Shown here: positions 38,150 to 48,054 of the stretch, in pieces
Layout: each line of letters begins with the position of its first letter
How positions within the stretch are numbered: the stretch's first letter is position 1
NCBI RefSeq assembly: GCF_900115495.1
Contig: NZ_FOWR01000001.1
Span: forward strand, 231,669 to 295,668
Reading direction: 5' to 3'
Origin: Enterovibrio norvegicus DSM 15893
GTDB lineage: Bacteria; Pseudomonadota; Gammaproteobacteria; Enterobacterales; Vibrionaceae
Length of the DNA: 64,000 nt
Position numbers and translations under genes: made by a program
The notes under the pieces: generated by a model
Database searches by the model: none
What the model was told of the DNA's origin: nothing
Seen by the model: the letters and a program-made list of their open reading frames with translations, nothing else

Positions 38150-39820
38150 ATGAAGTTTTCCGCTTCAACAAAACCGCTACCTCGTATCACGGCATTCTGC
38201 TTTTTGTGTCTGATAACGGCACTGTTGTCTGTAAAAAGCGTATCTGCAAATACAGATCTTCCCAATTCTTCAACCGTGACACTTGAGGCCATCTCGCCAC
38301 TGCTTACCAGCAAGAAATTTTCGGACAAGCAAGTTGCCGTCGAACAGATTGCCAGCAGTGAACTTACGCAAAAACAACAGTTGTTAGAAGGGCTGTTAAA
38401 CAAGCAAATCGTTTATAAAAAAAGCGACAAATCGCTGTGGTTTCTCGCACAAACTCCCTTGAAAAAAGGCAGCAAACTCGCCGCATTGTCAGATGGTCGC
38501 GAACAAGACGTTACGAAGAAAAGAGACTATCGCGCCGTGTCGCTCAATAACAAAATACGCTCTGAAATACGCACGCAATTAGCGACCTTGTCATTGTTGG
38601 GCGATGACCTCGATGCCAAGCGCGACGGTGCTAAGCGCCTGCTCGGGGGGATTGATTCCGTATTGGCAGAACGCCTTCCTACCATCATTGAAAACGAAAG
38701 TGACGCTGTCACTAAAAACACCTTGATAGTGGCGTTAGCCATTTCAACACTGACAAACAACTCATCAAAAACGAGCGACAAAATACAGGCAGTAAAAACG
38801 TTAGAAGACTCCGGCCTACCAGACGCCTATGAAGCCTTGCAAAGCGTCAATAACCTTAGCGCACAAGACAGTGAATTGAGTAAAGCGATCACGCGTGCTC
38901 TCGCCAGTTTTGAAGAAAAACAGCGCGTCGTGAACGTCGCGCAAACCCTGTATTTTGGATTGAGCTTAGGGTCAGTATTGGTGCTCGCGGGCATTGGTCT
39001 TGCGATTACCTTCGGTGTGATGGGCGTGATCAACATGGCACACGGTGAGCTGATCATGATTGGTGCCTACACCACGTATGTGTTGCAACAACTCATGCCT
39101 GCCTACACAGGTATGTCGCTACTTTTATCTATCCCTTGTGCGTTTGTGGTGTCAGGGTTGGTCGGGATTTTGATTGAACGTACCGTGATACGTCATTTGT
39201 ATGGCAGACCACTTGAAACCTTGCTTGCGACATTCGGCATCAGTTTGATTCTACAGCAAGCCGTTCGCTCGATTTTCTCTCCGCTTAACCGTTCTGTCAG
39301 CACGCCTGAATTCATGTCTGGCATGATTGACGTGACACCGATGCTGCAACTTACCGCAAGTCGCGCGTACATCATCATCTTCTGCTTAATGGTTTTCTTC
39401 GCGCTCTTGTTTGTTCTGCGCAAGACCCCGCTGGGTTTGCAGGTGCGCGCCGTTTCTCAAAACCGTCCTATGGCACGCGCAATGGGTGTGCGCTCTGAGT
39501 GGGTTGATATGGCGACCTTTGGCCTAGGTGCTGGGGTTGCAGGCATTGCTGGCGTCGCGCTTTCACAGCTCACCAATGTGGGCCCTAACATGGGTCAAGC
39601 CTACATCATTGATTCTTTCATGGTGGTGGTGTTTGGCGGTGTGGGCAATTTGTGGGGAACGTTGGCGGCAGGACTTAGCCTTGGCGTGTTCAACAAAATT
39701 CTTGAGCCTTGGGCGGGGGCGGTTTTGTCCAAAATTCTTGTGCTCGTCTTCATCATTCTGTTTATTCAAAAACGCCCGAGAGGACTCTTTCCTCAACGTG
39801 GCCGCATGGCGGAGGGCTAA
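38150..39820 (+). CDS. urtB: Urea ABC transporter, permease UrtB
   Basis: 556 residues. There is a signal-like segment (about 15-37), then about 220 polar residues with HEAT-like helical character, then a LivH-type membrane domain (about 265-550). The latter includes GLAITFGVMGVINMAHGELIMIGAY and ARAMGVRSEWVDM. UrtB proteins commonly carry such a long N-terminal extension, unlike plain LivH. It forms the inner-membrane channel with UrtC. AAGGA precedes the ATG at 38150. The stop is two bases before urtC. Confidence 0.95.
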   Translation: MKFSASTKPLPRITAFCFLCLITALLSVKSVSANTDLPNSSTVTLEAISPLLTSKKFSDKQVAVEQIASSELTQKQQLLEGLLNKQIVYKKSDKSLWFLAQTPLKKGSKLAALSDGREQDVTKKRDYRAVSLNNKIRSEIRTQLATLSLLGDDLDAKRDGAKRLLGGIDSVLAERLPTIIENESDAVTKNTLIVALAISTLTNNSSKTSDKIQAVKTLEDSGLPDAYEALQSVNNLSAQDSELSKAITRALASFEEKQRVVNVAQTLYFGLSLGSVLVLAGIGLAITFGVMGVINMAHGELIMIGAYTTYVLQQLMPAYTGMSLLLSIPCAFVVSGLVGILIERTVIRHLYGRPLETLLATFGISLILQQAVRSIFSPLNRSVSTPEFMSGMIDVTPMLQLTASRAYIIIFCLMVFFALLFVLRKTPLGLQVRAVSQNRPMARAMGVRSEWVDMATFGLGAGVAGIAGVALSQLTNVGPNMGQAYIIDSFMVVVFGGVGNLWGTLAAGLSLGVFNKILEPWAGAVLSKILVLVFIILFIQKRPRGLFPQRGRMAEG

Positions 39821-39822
39821 TC

Positions 39823-40902
39823 ATGGACCGTCGATTATTTGATAAGCCAAGTACCACACTGATTGCCTTATTGGGATTAAGCATTGTGTTAGTGCCGGTG
39901 TTGAATCTATGGGTACCTGCAGGGAACGTATTCCACCTAGAAACCTACACCGTCTCCTTGCTGGGTAAATACCTTTGCTACGCCATTCTCGCGCTTTCCG
40001 TCGATTTGGTATGGGGCTATCTCGGTATTCTGAGTCTTGGGCATGGCGCTTTCTTTGCGCTTGGGGGTTACGCCATGGGCATGTATTTAATGCGCCAAGT
40101 GGGTGATCGCGGTGTGTATGGCGACCCGCTTCTGCCGGATTTCATGGTGTTCCTTAACTGGACCGAATTACCGTGGTTTTGGCATGGCTTTGACCAGTTT
40201 TGGTTTGCCTGCGTGATGGCGGTTGCTGTGCCGGGTGCACTTGCGTTTGTGTTCGGTTGGCTCGCGTTTCGTTCGCGGGTATCGGGTGTGTACTTGTCCA
40301 TCATGACTCAAGCGATGACGTTCGCCTTAATGCTGGCGTTTTTCCGCAATGAAATGGGGTTTGGTGGCAACAACGGCCTGACCGATTTTAAAGATCTCCT
40401 TGGCTTTAGTTTGCAAAGCGATACCACCCGAGTCGGTTTATTTATGGCAACAGCCCTCGGCTTGATCCTTACGTACCTGCTGTGCCGTGGGATTGTCAGC
40501 AGCCGATTGGGGGCGTTAGCCATTGCCGTTAGAGATGCTGAATCTCGCGCACGTTTCGTTGGATTTGCTGTAGAGAACAGCAAGCTTTGGTTATTTGTTG
40601 TTTCAGCCGCGATTGCAGGGATTGCAGGTGCGCTTTATGTACCTCAAGTCGGGATCATTAACCCCGGCGAATTTGCACCGATCTTGTCGATTGAAATCGT
40701 GGTTTGGGTCGCCCTTGGCGGACGCGCAACGCTTTACGGTGCCGTGATTGGTGCTGTGATTGTGAACTACGCAAAAAGCTGGTTCACCGTTGAATTCCCA
40801 GAGATTTGGTTATTTGCATTGGGGGCGCTCTTCGTTGCGGCCACCTTGTATTTGCCAAAAGGGGTAACAGGGCTTTGGACGAAGCAGGAGACGAGCCAAT
40901 GA
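39823..40902 (+). CDS. urtC: Urea ABC transporter, permease UrtC
   Basis: 359 residues from MDRRLFDKPSTTL at 39823, with GGAGGG upstream overlapping the end of urtB. LivM-type permease: multiple membrane segments, with DLVWGYLGILSLGHGAFFALGGY and SRARFVGFAVENSKLWLF typical of the family. It pairs with UrtB in the inner membrane. The stop codon overlaps the urtD start (four bases), indicating coupled translation. Confidence 0.96.
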   Translation: MDRRLFDKPSTTLIALLGLSIVLVPVLNLWVPAGNVFHLETYTVSLLGKYLCYAILALSVDLVWGYLGILSLGHGAFFALGGYAMGMYLMRQVGDRGVYGDPLLPDFMVFLNWTELPWFWHGFDQFWFACVMAVAVPGALAFVFGWLAFRSRVSGVYLSIMTQAMTFALMLAFFRNEMGFGGNNGLTDFKDLLGFSLQSDTTRVGLFMATALGLILTYLLCRGIVSSRLGALAIAVRDAESRARFVGFAVENSKLWLFVVSAAIAGIAGALYVPQVGIINPGEFAPILSIEIVVWVALGGRATLYGAVIGAVIVNYAKSWFTVEFPEIWLFALGALFVAATLYLPKGVTGLWTKQETSQ

Positions 40903-41795
40903 TGGCAAGAACACTATTGCAACAAGGCTTTGACCATCAACGCGAAAATGTATTGGATTCGGACGAAGGTGGTTCGGGTTTTCTGAAAGATTTTACGCGC
41001 AGAGATCAGGTCTTTAGCTTCCTCAAACCGCCTTACAACCCCAAGGTCGACATCAAAAATGACATGTTGCTCTACGTCGAAGGTGTCTCGAAATCGTTTG
41101 ACGGCTTCAAAGCCATTAACGATTTAAACCTCTATATCAAGAAGGGCGAGCTTCGCTGCATCATCGGTCCAAATGGCGCGGGTAAAACCACCATGATGGA
41201 CATTATCACGGGGAAAACGCGTCCAGACGCAGGGGAAGTGTGGCTGGGGCAGAGACTCGATTTGCTCAAGATGGATGAAGCTGACATTGCCAATGCGGGC
41301 GTTGGGCGGAAATTCCAAAAACCCACCGTGTTTGAAGCGCTGACTGTGTGGGAAAACCTTGAACTTGCCATGGCGGGTAATAAGGGCACGTGGCAGATGT
41401 TTCGAGCGGTGTTAACCGGTGAGCAAAAATGCGACATCGAACAAGTGTTAGAGCTAATAGGCTTAAAAACGCTGTCGAAAATGATCGCTGGAAAGCTCTC
41501 ACATGGACAAAAGCAATGGCTGGAAATTGGCATGTTACTGATGCAAAAACCCACCTTGTTGCTGGTGGATGAGCCTGTTGCGGGCATGACGCACCAAGAG
41601 ATGGACCGTACCGCGGAATTGCTGCTTTCTCTTGCCGGTTCGCATTCGGTGATGGTGGTGGAACACGACATGGACTTCGTGAGAAGCATTGCGTCAACGG
41701 TGACGGTTTTGCACCAAGGGCATGTGCTTGCGGAAGGAACAATGCAAGCCATTCAAGACGATGCGCGTGTACGAGAAGTGTACCTCGGCCAATAG
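40899..41795 (+). CDS. urtD: Urea ABC transporter, ATPase UrtD
   Basis: 298 residues from the ATG at 40899 (AGGAG upstream, overlapping the urtC stop). About 50 N-terminal residues precede the ABC domain. Walker A is GPNGAGKTT, the signature LSHGQKQWLEIG and Walker B LLLVDEPVAGM, with the switch His in VMVVEHDMDFV. It is the LivG-type ATPase of the urea importer. Confidence 0.95.
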   Translation: MMARTLLQQGFDHQRENVLDSDEGGSGFLKDFTRRDQVFSFLKPPYNPKVDIKNDMLLYVEGVSKSFDGFKAINDLNLYIKKGELRCIIGPNGAGKTTMMDIITGKTRPDAGEVWLGQRLDLLKMDEADIANAGVGRKFQKPTVFEALTVWENLELAMAGNKGTWQMFRAVLTGEQKCDIEQVLELIGLKTLSKMIAGKLSHGQKQWLEIGMLLMQKPTLLLVDEPVAGMTHQEMDRTAELLLSLAGSHSVMVVEHDMDFVRSIASTVTVLHQGHVLAEGTMQAIQDDARVREVYLGQ

Positions 41796-41829
41796 TCCAT
41801 TGATGGACGAACGATCAGAAGGAAACGAC

Positions 41830-42525
41830 ATGCTGGAAGTGATTGGCGTGAATCAACGTTACTGCGACAGCCAAACATTGTGGGATTTATCGCTCACGGC
41901 GCCGAAGGGAAAATGCACGGTGGTGATGGGGCGAAACGGCGTCGGCAAAACCACCTTGATGGAAAGCATCATGGGGCTGCTTGCGATTGACGATGGGCAA
42001 ATTGTGGTTGATGGCAAAGACATTGCGAAGAGCCGTGCAGAGATGCGGCCGAGAGACGGTGTTGGGTATGTGCCACAGGGGCGTCAGATCTTTCCCATGT
42101 TAACCGTGGAAGAAAACCTGCGCATTGGACTGCCTATTCGCCCGAAGCATGACAGGAAGATCCCTGCGTATATCTATGAACTCTTTCCGGTGCTTGCAGA
42201 CATGAAGCGTCGATTTGGGGGCGATTTGTCAGGCGGCCAGCAGCAGCAACTTGCGATTGCGCGCGCCTTGGTCATTGATCCGAGTTTGTTGCTTTTGGAT
42301 GAACCGACAGAAGGGATCCAGCCCAACATCGTGCAGGAGATTGGCGACATCATTACACGCCTGAATCGCGAGATGGGACTGACGGTATTGCTGGTGGAGC
42401 AGAAACTGCCTTTCGCCCGCAAGGTGGGCGATCATTTTTGTTTGGTTGACCGCGGTAAGAATGTCGCAAGTGGCGAAATGGATGCGCTATCAGACGAACT
42501 TATTCGCCGCTATTTGACGGTATAG
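41830..42525 (+). CDS. urtE: Urea ABC transporter, ATPase UrtE
   Basis: 231 residues from MLEVIGVNQRYCDSQ (AGAAGGA upstream). Walker A is GRNGVGKTT, the signature LSGGQQQQLAIARAL and Walker B LLLLDEPTEGIQP, as in LivF-type subunits. It works with UrtD to drive urea uptake. It is 34 bp after urtD and 41 bp before ureD, so transport and hydrolysis genes are very likely one transcript. Confidence 0.95.
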   Translation: MLEVIGVNQRYCDSQTLWDLSLTAPKGKCTVVMGRNGVGKTTLMESIMGLLAIDDGQIVVDGKDIAKSRAEMRPRDGVGYVPQGRQIFPMLTVEENLRIGLPIRPKHDRKIPAYIYELFPVLADMKRRFGGDLSGGQQQQLAIARALVIDPSLLLLDEPTEGIQPNIVQEIGDIITRLNREMGLTVLLVEQKLPFARKVGDHFCLVDRGKNVASGEMDALSDELIRRYLTV

Positions 42526-42566
42526 CGTGTGGCGATAACGAATAAAAAACAGGTGATGGACGTTTC

Positions 42567-43511
42567 ATGACACAAGTTACCCAGTGCGAAGACATCAAAA
42601 ACGATGAAGCCACTGAGCAAGCATTTGCTGCAACGTCCTTGCCGGTAAGAGGATGGGAAGCAGAGTTAGTGCTTGGCTACGAGGTGAGCCGAGACAAAAC
42701 CGTACTCCGACATAGCTCGCACCGAGGGCCATTGGCGATTCAACGTGCTTTGTACCCAGAGGGCGGCGTTTGCCATAGCCACGTATTGCACCCGCCAGGG
42801 GGCGTTGTTGGTGGTGATTCTCTTGATGTAAAAGTCACTGCATCAGACGAAGCGCAAGTGCTGCTTACGACACCGGGCGCGACACGTTTCTACCGCTCTG
42901 ATGGTCGCATCGCGACATTAGAGCAACATTTTAACGTTGGCGAGAGTGCGCGGTTGGAGTGGGTTCCGCTGGAAAATATCGCTTTTCCTGGCGCGATATT
43001 GGCCACGCAAACTGATTTTCGGCTCTCATCGAGCTGCCAGTTTATTGGTTGGGATATTTGGACCTTAGGGCAACCAGCAACACAGACGCCTTTTGGTCAT
43101 GGCGATCTCAATGGTCTAACACGCGTGTTTGTTGATGATGCGTTACTGCTTTGCGAGCGCCTTCGTGTGAACGCGGAGAGCCAACGTTTTCCGGCGTCTT
43201 CACTGAGGCACCTTCCCGTTTGCGGCACCTTGATCATGTATGACGGAAAAGCAGAACAGGGTTATTCAGATAGCCAAGGCCACACACTGTGCGAGCGATT
43301 AGTTGCGTGGTGGGAGGAGCAGCGCGCGGATTTCCAATTGCGCGATCCTGCACTCACGGTTGGCTTCACGGTGTGCGATGGTTTGCTGATTGTACGAGCG
43401 CTAGGTGAACAAACGGAAGCGCTGTTTGCGGTGTTCACACACCTATGGCAATGCGTGCGACATGAGTGGACAGGTGTGATACCCGACATTCCCCGTATTT
43501 GGCGGACGTAA
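42567..43511 (+). CDS. ureD: Urease accessory protein UreD
   Basis: 314 residues. SHRGPLAIQRALYPEGGVCH, HPPGGVVGGDSLDVKVTA and LLTTPGATRFYRSDG are the UreD/UreH signatures. It is a scaffold that binds apo-urease and passes nickel from UreG through UreF. It opens the urease part of the operon. Confidence 0.96.
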   Translation: MTQVTQCEDIKNDEATEQAFAATSLPVRGWEAELVLGYEVSRDKTVLRHSSHRGPLAIQRALYPEGGVCHSHVLHPPGGVVGGDSLDVKVTASDEAQVLLTTPGATRFYRSDGRIATLEQHFNVGESARLEWVPLENIAFPGAILATQTDFRLSSSCQFIGWDIWTLGQPATQTPFGHGDLNGLTRVFVDDALLLCERLRVNAESQRFPASSLRHLPVCGTLIMYDGKAEQGYSDSQGHTLCERLVAWWEEQRADFQLRDPALTVGFTVCDGLLIVRALGEQTEALFAVFTHLWQCVRHEWTGVIPDIPRIWRT

Positions 43512-43574
43512 CGTTAGACCAGTGACGCGCAGCGCAAAGGCTGAAAATATGATGAATACAATGAGGAGAGCACG

Positions 43575-43877
43575 ATGGAGCTAACCCCACGAGAAAAAGA
43601 CAAACTCATGCTCTTTACAGCGGCATTGCTGGCGGAGCGGCGAAAAGATCGAGGGTTGAAGCTCAATTACCCTGAAGCCGTCGCCCTGATCAGCGCCGCC
43701 ATTATGGAGGGCGCGAGAGACGGTCGCACCGTTGCAGAATTGATGGATTTTGGACGCACAATTCTCACGGTTGATGATGTGATGGACGGCGTGCCGAGCA
43801 TGATCCACGACGTGCAAGTTGAAGTGACTTTTCCTGATGGCACCAAATTGGTGACCGTTCACGATCCCATAGTGTGA
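43575..43877 (+). CDS. ureA: Urease gamma subunit
   Basis: 100 residues, the standard length. It begins [20 protein letters not shown], with [20 protein letters not shown] and the C-terminal [18 protein letters not shown]. It is a structural subunit of the cytoplasmic urease trimer. GAGGAG precedes the ATG. Confidence 0.98.
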   Translation: MELTPREKDKLMLFTAALLAERRKDRGLKLNYPEAVALISAAIMEGARDGRTVAELMDFGRTILTVDDVMDGVPSMIHDVQVEVTFPDGTKLVTVHDPIV

Positions 43878-43886
43878 GGCGCTGAT

Positions 43887-44267
43887 ATGTCCCAAAGTTC
43901 TCAAACCGCAGTTCATGGCTTTGTGCCAGGAGAATTGCGTGTCAAAGACGGTGAAATAGAGCTCAACGAAGGACGAGCGACCATCATGGTGCATGCGGCA
44001 AACACGGGCGATCGTCCGATTCAAGTGGGTTCGCATTATCACTTCTATGAAGTGAACGATGCACTGACGTTTGACCGGGAGGCCACCAAAGGTTTTCGTT
44101 TAAACATTGCATCAGGTACCGCGGTGCGTTTCGAGCCTGGCCAAAGCCGAACTGTTGAGCTTGTCGCTTACGCTGGTACACGCACAGTGTTTGGCTTTCA
44201 AGGGCGATGCATGGGCGCGATTGATACCGCGATGAATGCTAACACCCCCGACGATAAGGACGATTGA
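43887..44267 (+). CDS. ureB: Urease beta subunit
   Basis: 126 residues. [34 protein letters not shown] and [18 protein letters not shown] identify UreB. It is about 20 residues longer than the classical form because of a C-terminal Asn/Asp-rich tail. It is 9 bp after ureA and one base before ureC. Confidence 0.97.
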   Translation: MSQSSQTAVHGFVPGELRVKDGEIELNEGRATIMVHAANTGDRPIQVGSHYHFYEVNDALTFDREATKGFRLNIASGTAVRFEPGQSRTVELVAYAGTRTVFGFQGRCMGAIDTAMNANTPDDKDD

Positions 44268-44268
44268 T

Positions 44269-45972
44269 ATGGCAAAGATCTCACGTCAGGCCTATGCCGA
44301 AATGTTTGGGCCAACAACCGGTGATTGTTTGCGCCTTGCTGACACCGAGCTTTGGTTGGAGGTGGAAAAAGACTTCACCATCTATGGTGATGAAGTGAAG
44401 TTTGGCGGCGGTAAAACCATCCGTGATGGGATGGGACAAAGCCAGCGCCCAAGTGCGGAAACGCCGGATTTGGTGATCACCAATGTGGTGGTGCTGGATT
44501 ATTGGGGCATTGTAAAAGCCGATGTCGCTGTGAAAGCAGGGCGTATCGAAGCCATTGGCAAAGCCGGTAACCCTGATATTCAAGATGGCATCGACATTGT
44601 GATTGGCCCGGGTACAGAGGTGATCGCGGGTGAAGGTCAAATTCTCACTGCTGGCGGTATTGATTCTCACATCCACTATATATGCCCGCAACAGATTGAT
44701 GAAGCGCTCACGTCAGGTGTCACGACCATGGTTGGCGGCGGCACAGGACCAGCCACCGGCACGAATGCAACCACTTGTACGCCGGGGCCTTGGAACATTC
44801 ACCGTATGCTGCAATCGTTGGATGCGTTTCCAATGAACTTTGGTTTGCTTGGGAAGGGCAACGCCAGTTTGCCAGAATCGCTTGAAGAACAAGTGGCCGC
44901 AGGCGCGTGTGGCTTGAAACTCCATGAAGATTGGGGTTCGACACCTGCAGCCATCGACAACTGCATGTCGGTTGCAGAAGCAACAGACGTGCAAGTTGCG
45001 ATTCATACCGACACCCTGAACGAATGTGGCTTTGTGGAAGAAACCTTGGCGGCCATTGGTGATCGCGTCATCCATACCTACCACACCGAAGGGGCGGGGG
45101 GCGGTCACGCGCCTGACATTATCAAAGCGGCGGGCTTGGCGAACGTTTTGCCCTCTTCAACGAATCCGACCCGACCATACACGGTCAACACGGTTGACGA
45201 ACACTTAGACATGCTGATGGTGTGCCACCACTTGTCGCCAGCCATCGCCGAAGACATTGCCTTTGCGGAATCTCGCATTCGCCGTGAAACCATCGCAGCC
45301 GAGGATCTTCTTCACGATCTTGGCGCTTTCTCGATGATCTCATCTGACTCGCAAGCCATGGGGCGTGTGGGGGAAGTGGTGATCCGGACATGGCAAACCG
45401 CACACAAAATGAAAGTGCAGTTTGGCGCATTAGAGGGCGACCCAAGCCATAGCGATAACCAACGCATTAAACGTTATGTCGCGAAATACACCATCAACCC
45501 AGCCATCACGCACGGTATGGCGCATGAAGTGGGTTCGATTGAAGTCGGGAAACTTGCGGACTTGGTGCTTTGGAAACCTGCGTTCTTTGGCGTTAAACCT
45601 TCGCTCGTCATCAAGGGCGGGTTAATTGTTACCGCGCCGATGGGTGACCCGAACGGGTCCATTCCGACACCTCAGCCAGTGCATTATCGCCCGATGTTTG
45701 GCAGCTACGGCCGAGGTCCTGCAACGAGTTCACTGCTCTTTATGTCGCAGTCTTCCATTGAGAACGGCGTGCATGACATGTTGGGTCTTCAAAGCGGTAT
45801 CAGCGCAGTAAAAGGCTGTCGGACCATTCGTAAGAAAGACATGAAACTTAATGATTGGCAGCCCAATATCGAGGTTGATCCACAAACCTATGAAGTGCGC
45901 GCCGATGGCCAATTGCTGGTGTGTCAACCCGCTGATGTGTTGCCAATGGCGCAGCGTTATTTCTTATTTTAA
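44269..45972 (+). CDS. ureC: Urease alpha (catalytic) subunit
   Basis: 567 residues from [19 protein letters not shown] at 44269 (AAGGA upstream). Numbering coincides with the Klebsiella enzyme: nickel ligands His134 and His136 (DSHIHYICP), the carbamylated Lys217 (GLKLHEDWG), His246, His272 and Asp360, and the flap His320 in MVCHHLSP. All active-site residues are kept, so the enzyme should split urea into ammonia and carbamate. Confidence 0.98.
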   Translation: MAKISRQAYAEMFGPTTGDCLRLADTELWLEVEKDFTIYGDEVKFGGGKTIRDGMGQSQRPSAETPDLVITNVVVLDYWGIVKADVAVKAGRIEAIGKAGNPDIQDGIDIVIGPGTEVIAGEGQILTAGGIDSHIHYICPQQIDEALTSGVTTMVGGGTGPATGTNATTCTPGPWNIHRMLQSLDAFPMNFGLLGKGNASLPESLEEQVAAGACGLKLHEDWGSTPAAIDNCMSVAEATDVQVAIHTDTLNECGFVEETLAAIGDRVIHTYHTEGAGGGHAPDIIKAAGLANVLPSSTNPTRPYTVNTVDEHLDMLMVCHHLSPAIAEDIAFAESRIRRETIAAEDLLHDLGAFSMISSDSQAMGRVGEVVIRTWQTAHKMKVQFGALEGDPSHSDNQRIKRYVAKYTINPAITHGMAHEVGSIEVGKLADLVLWKPAFFGVKPSLVIKGGLIVTAPMGDPNGSIPTPQPVHYRPMFGSYGRGPATSSLLFMSQSSIENGVHDMLGLQSGISAVKGCRTIRKKDMKLNDWQPNIEVDPQTYEVRADGQLLVCQPADVLPMAQRYFLF

Positions 45973-45984
45973 GTGGAGGTGAGA

Positions 45985-46452
45985 ATGATTGAATTCACTC
46001 AGCGAATTAGCGCTGAACATGACAAAAACCACGCATCTCCTGTCACTGGCACGGTCAGTTTGGGCATTGATGCGCGCATCAAAAGTCGTATCAAAGTCGC
46101 GTTAGACGATGGACGAGATGCGGGCCTATTACTTCCCCGTGGTATCACGCTTCGCGATGGCGATGTGTTGGTTTCTACTGACGGTGAACATGTCCGTGTG
46201 GTGGCGGCAGAAGAAAAAGTGTCAACGGCGAAGGCCGATTCTCCACTTCTGTTAGCAAGATTGAGTTATCACCTTGGAAACCGCCATGTGCCGCTCCAAG
46301 TTGGTGATGGTTGGGTGCGTTATCAACACGACCATGTGCTCGACGAGATGGTGGGATTGTTAGGGGGAGAGGTGATTGTCGAAATGGCGCCGTTTGAACC
46401 CGAAGCGGGCGCATACGGTGGTCACTCTTCTGGTCATCACCATCATCACTGA
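45985..46452 (+). CDS. ureE: Urease accessory protein UreE (nickel chaperone)
   Basis: 155 residues from the ATG at 45985; GTGGAGG directly after the ureC stop serves as ribosome binding site. UreE features: RGITLRDGDVLVS, YHLGNRHVPLQ and YQHDHVLDEMV with the conserved metal-site His. The C-terminus ends in a His tail (GHSSGHHHHH) that can bind extra nickel. It delivers nickel to the UreDFG complex. Confidence 0.96.
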   Translation: MIEFTQRISAEHDKNHASPVTGTVSLGIDARIKSRIKVALDDGRDAGLLLPRGITLRDGDVLVSTDGEHVRVVAAEEKVSTAKADSPLLLARLSYHLGNRHVPLQVGDGWVRYQHDHVLDEMVGLLGGEVIVEMAPFEPEAGAYGGHSSGHHHHH

Positions 46453-46504
46453 TGGCACCGCAAAAGTATTTGTAAAAAGAAATAATGAACAAGGAAAAGT
46501 AAAC

Positions 46505-46735
46505 ATGAAAAAGACAACACAACTTGCTGCAGCCTGTGCAGTGTTTATTGGGTTAATTGCGCTGCCAGCATCGGCACACCCTCATAAAGAGTCAGCCAGC
46601 GGCGACTCTATTGTTAATACGGTCACGCATGATCATGCTGGCGGCGTTGTCACGACAAACGCGTGTGTGGGCAAAAACAGTGATAAAGAGACCTCTGCTG
46701 ATGACTGCACAGTATCGCCTGTTTCAACTCATTAG
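46505..46735 (+). CDS. Small secreted His-containing protein inside the urease operon
   Basis: 76 residues. AAGGA lies upstream of the ATG at 46505. The first 24 residues (MKKTTQLAAACAVFIGLIAL then PASA) form a clean Sec signal peptide. The mature part is only about 52 residues and starts HPHKE. It contains five His, two Cys and many Ser/Thr/Asp. I recognise no family. Its place between ureE and ureF, with its last 35 bases overlapping ureF, suggests coexpression with nickel enzyme assembly. A periplasmic metal-binding or nickel-related role is a guess. Neither HupE/UreJ nor another nickel permease is in the operon. Confidence 0.7.
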   Translation: MKKTTQLAAACAVFIGLIALPASAHPHKESASGDSIVNTVTHDHAGGVVTTNACVGKNSDKETSADDCTVSPVSTH

Positions 46736-47369
46736 CCCGTCACTGCCTGTCGGTGCATTCAGTTATTCCCAAGGGCTTGAGTGGGCGATTGAATGTGGAT
46801 GGGTAGGGAGCCAATCCGATTTAACGGATTGGCTTAATAGCTTGGCGTTTGATTCGATGCAATACCTCGAACTGCCTGTGTTGCGTCGTTTATATCGTGC
46901 ATTTGAATCACATGATGTTGAAGCGGCAGAGTACTGGTGCCAATGGTTATATGCCAGTCGTGAAACTGCGGAGTTTAGGAAAGAAGAAACCCAACGCGGC
47001 AGAACCATGTTGACCTTGCTCAAGCAACTCAAGGTGGTGGATGAGGGAGACGTTTGGGCGAGCATTGCGCAAAAAAGCCAAATAGCGGGCTTTGCACTTG
47101 CAGGCGTACGTTGGGGCATTGATGAAGAAACCCTGTGTGAAGGTTATATCTGGAGTTGGTTAGAAAATACCGTGATGGCGGGTGTAAAGCTTATCCCTCT
47201 CGGGCAAAAAGCTGGGCAAGAAGTGCTGTTGACGATGACGCCGGTGCTCAATGATGTGGTGGCTGCGTCACATGATGTGATGGATGATCAAGTCGGTGGC
47301 TTTGCACCAGCACAAGCCATCGCCTCTAGCCAGCATGAAACACAATATTCGCGACTATTTCGGTCTTAA
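46701..47369 (+). CDS. ureF: Urease accessory protein UreF
   Basis: 222 residues from MTAQYRLFQLISPSLPVGAF at 46701, inside the end of the small secreted protein gene. SPSLPVGAFSYSQGLEWAIE is the UreF signature. YASRETAEFRKEETQRGR and CEGYIWSWLENTVMAGVKLIPLGQ are also conserved. UreF links UreD to UreG and controls GTP hydrolysis during nickel insertion. Confidence 0.96.
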   Translation: MTAQYRLFQLISPSLPVGAFSYSQGLEWAIECGWVGSQSDLTDWLNSLAFDSMQYLELPVLRRLYRAFESHDVEAAEYWCQWLYASRETAEFRKEETQRGRTMLTLLKQLKVVDEGDVWASIAQKSQIAGFALAGVRWGIDEETLCEGYIWSWLENTVMAGVKLIPLGQKAGQEVLLTMTPVLNDVVAASHDVMDDQVGGFAPAQAIASSQHETQYSRLFRS

Positions 47370-47402
47370 TTCGCAAGGGTTAAGGCGCTAAGGAGAATGA
47401 TT

Positions 47403-48023
47403 ATGAGCTACAAACAACCTTTACGAGTCGGTGTGGGTGGTCCTGTTGGGTCAGGAAAGACCGCATTGCTTGAAGTATTGTGTAAAGCCATTCGAACCAC
47501 ATACAGCATTGCCGTGGTCACGAATGATATTTATACCCGCGAAGATCAGCGAATTTTGACGGAAGCACAAGCTTTAGATGCTGACCGCATTGTGGGTGTC
47601 GAAACAGGCGGGTGTCCGCACACGGCCATAAGGGAAGATGCCTCTATGAACCTGGAAGCCGTGGACAGCTTGGCGCGCCATCATAAAGATTTGGATGTGG
47701 TGTTCGTTGAGAGCGGCGGTGATAACTTGAGTGCGACGTTTAGCCCTGAGCTTGCTGACCTCACCATCTATGTTATTGATGTGGCGGAAGGGGAGAAGAT
47801 CCCGCGCAAAGGTGGCCCCGGCATTACCCGCTCAGACCTGTTGGTCATCAATAAAATCGATCTAGCCCCTTATGTTGGCGCAGATCTCAATGTAATGGAG
47901 GCGGACACGAAACGGATGCGTAAAGACAAACCGTACGTGTTTACCAATCTCAAAGAGAAGCAGGGGTTGAGTGACATTATCGCGTTTATCGAGACGGCGG
48001 GGATGTTAAAGAAAGCGGGCTAA
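47403..48023 (+). CDS. ureG: Urease accessory GTPase UreG
   Basis: 206 residues from [20 protein letters not shown] at 47403; AAGGAG is seven bases upstream, whereas the ATG at 47397 is too close. P-loop [12 protein letters not shown], the metal site region [14 protein letters not shown] (Cys-Pro-His), [17 protein letters not shown] and the NKID guanine motif are present. It powers nickel transfer into urease. Last gene of the operon, with the terminator overlapping its stop codon. Confidence 0.98.
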   Translation: MSYKQPLRVGVGGPVGSGKTALLEVLCKAIRTTYSIAVVTNDIYTREDQRILTEAQALDADRIVGVETGGCPHTAIREDASMNLEAVDSLARHHKDLDVVFVESGGDNLSATFSPELADLTIYVIDVAEGEKIPRKGGPGITRSDLLVINKIDLAPYVGADLNVMEADTKRMRKDKPYVFTNLKEKQGLSDIIAFIETAGMLKKAG

Positions 48024-48041
48024 TCGCCCGCTCTTTTCTTG
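48014..48041 (+). terminator. Rho-independent terminator of the urt-ure operon
   Basis: AGCGGGC (48014-48020) pairs with GCCCGCT (48026-48032) around TAATC, then TCTTTTCTT. The stem begins within the last ureG codons. Confidence 0.88.
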
Positions 48042-48054
48042 AGGATGTCGACTA

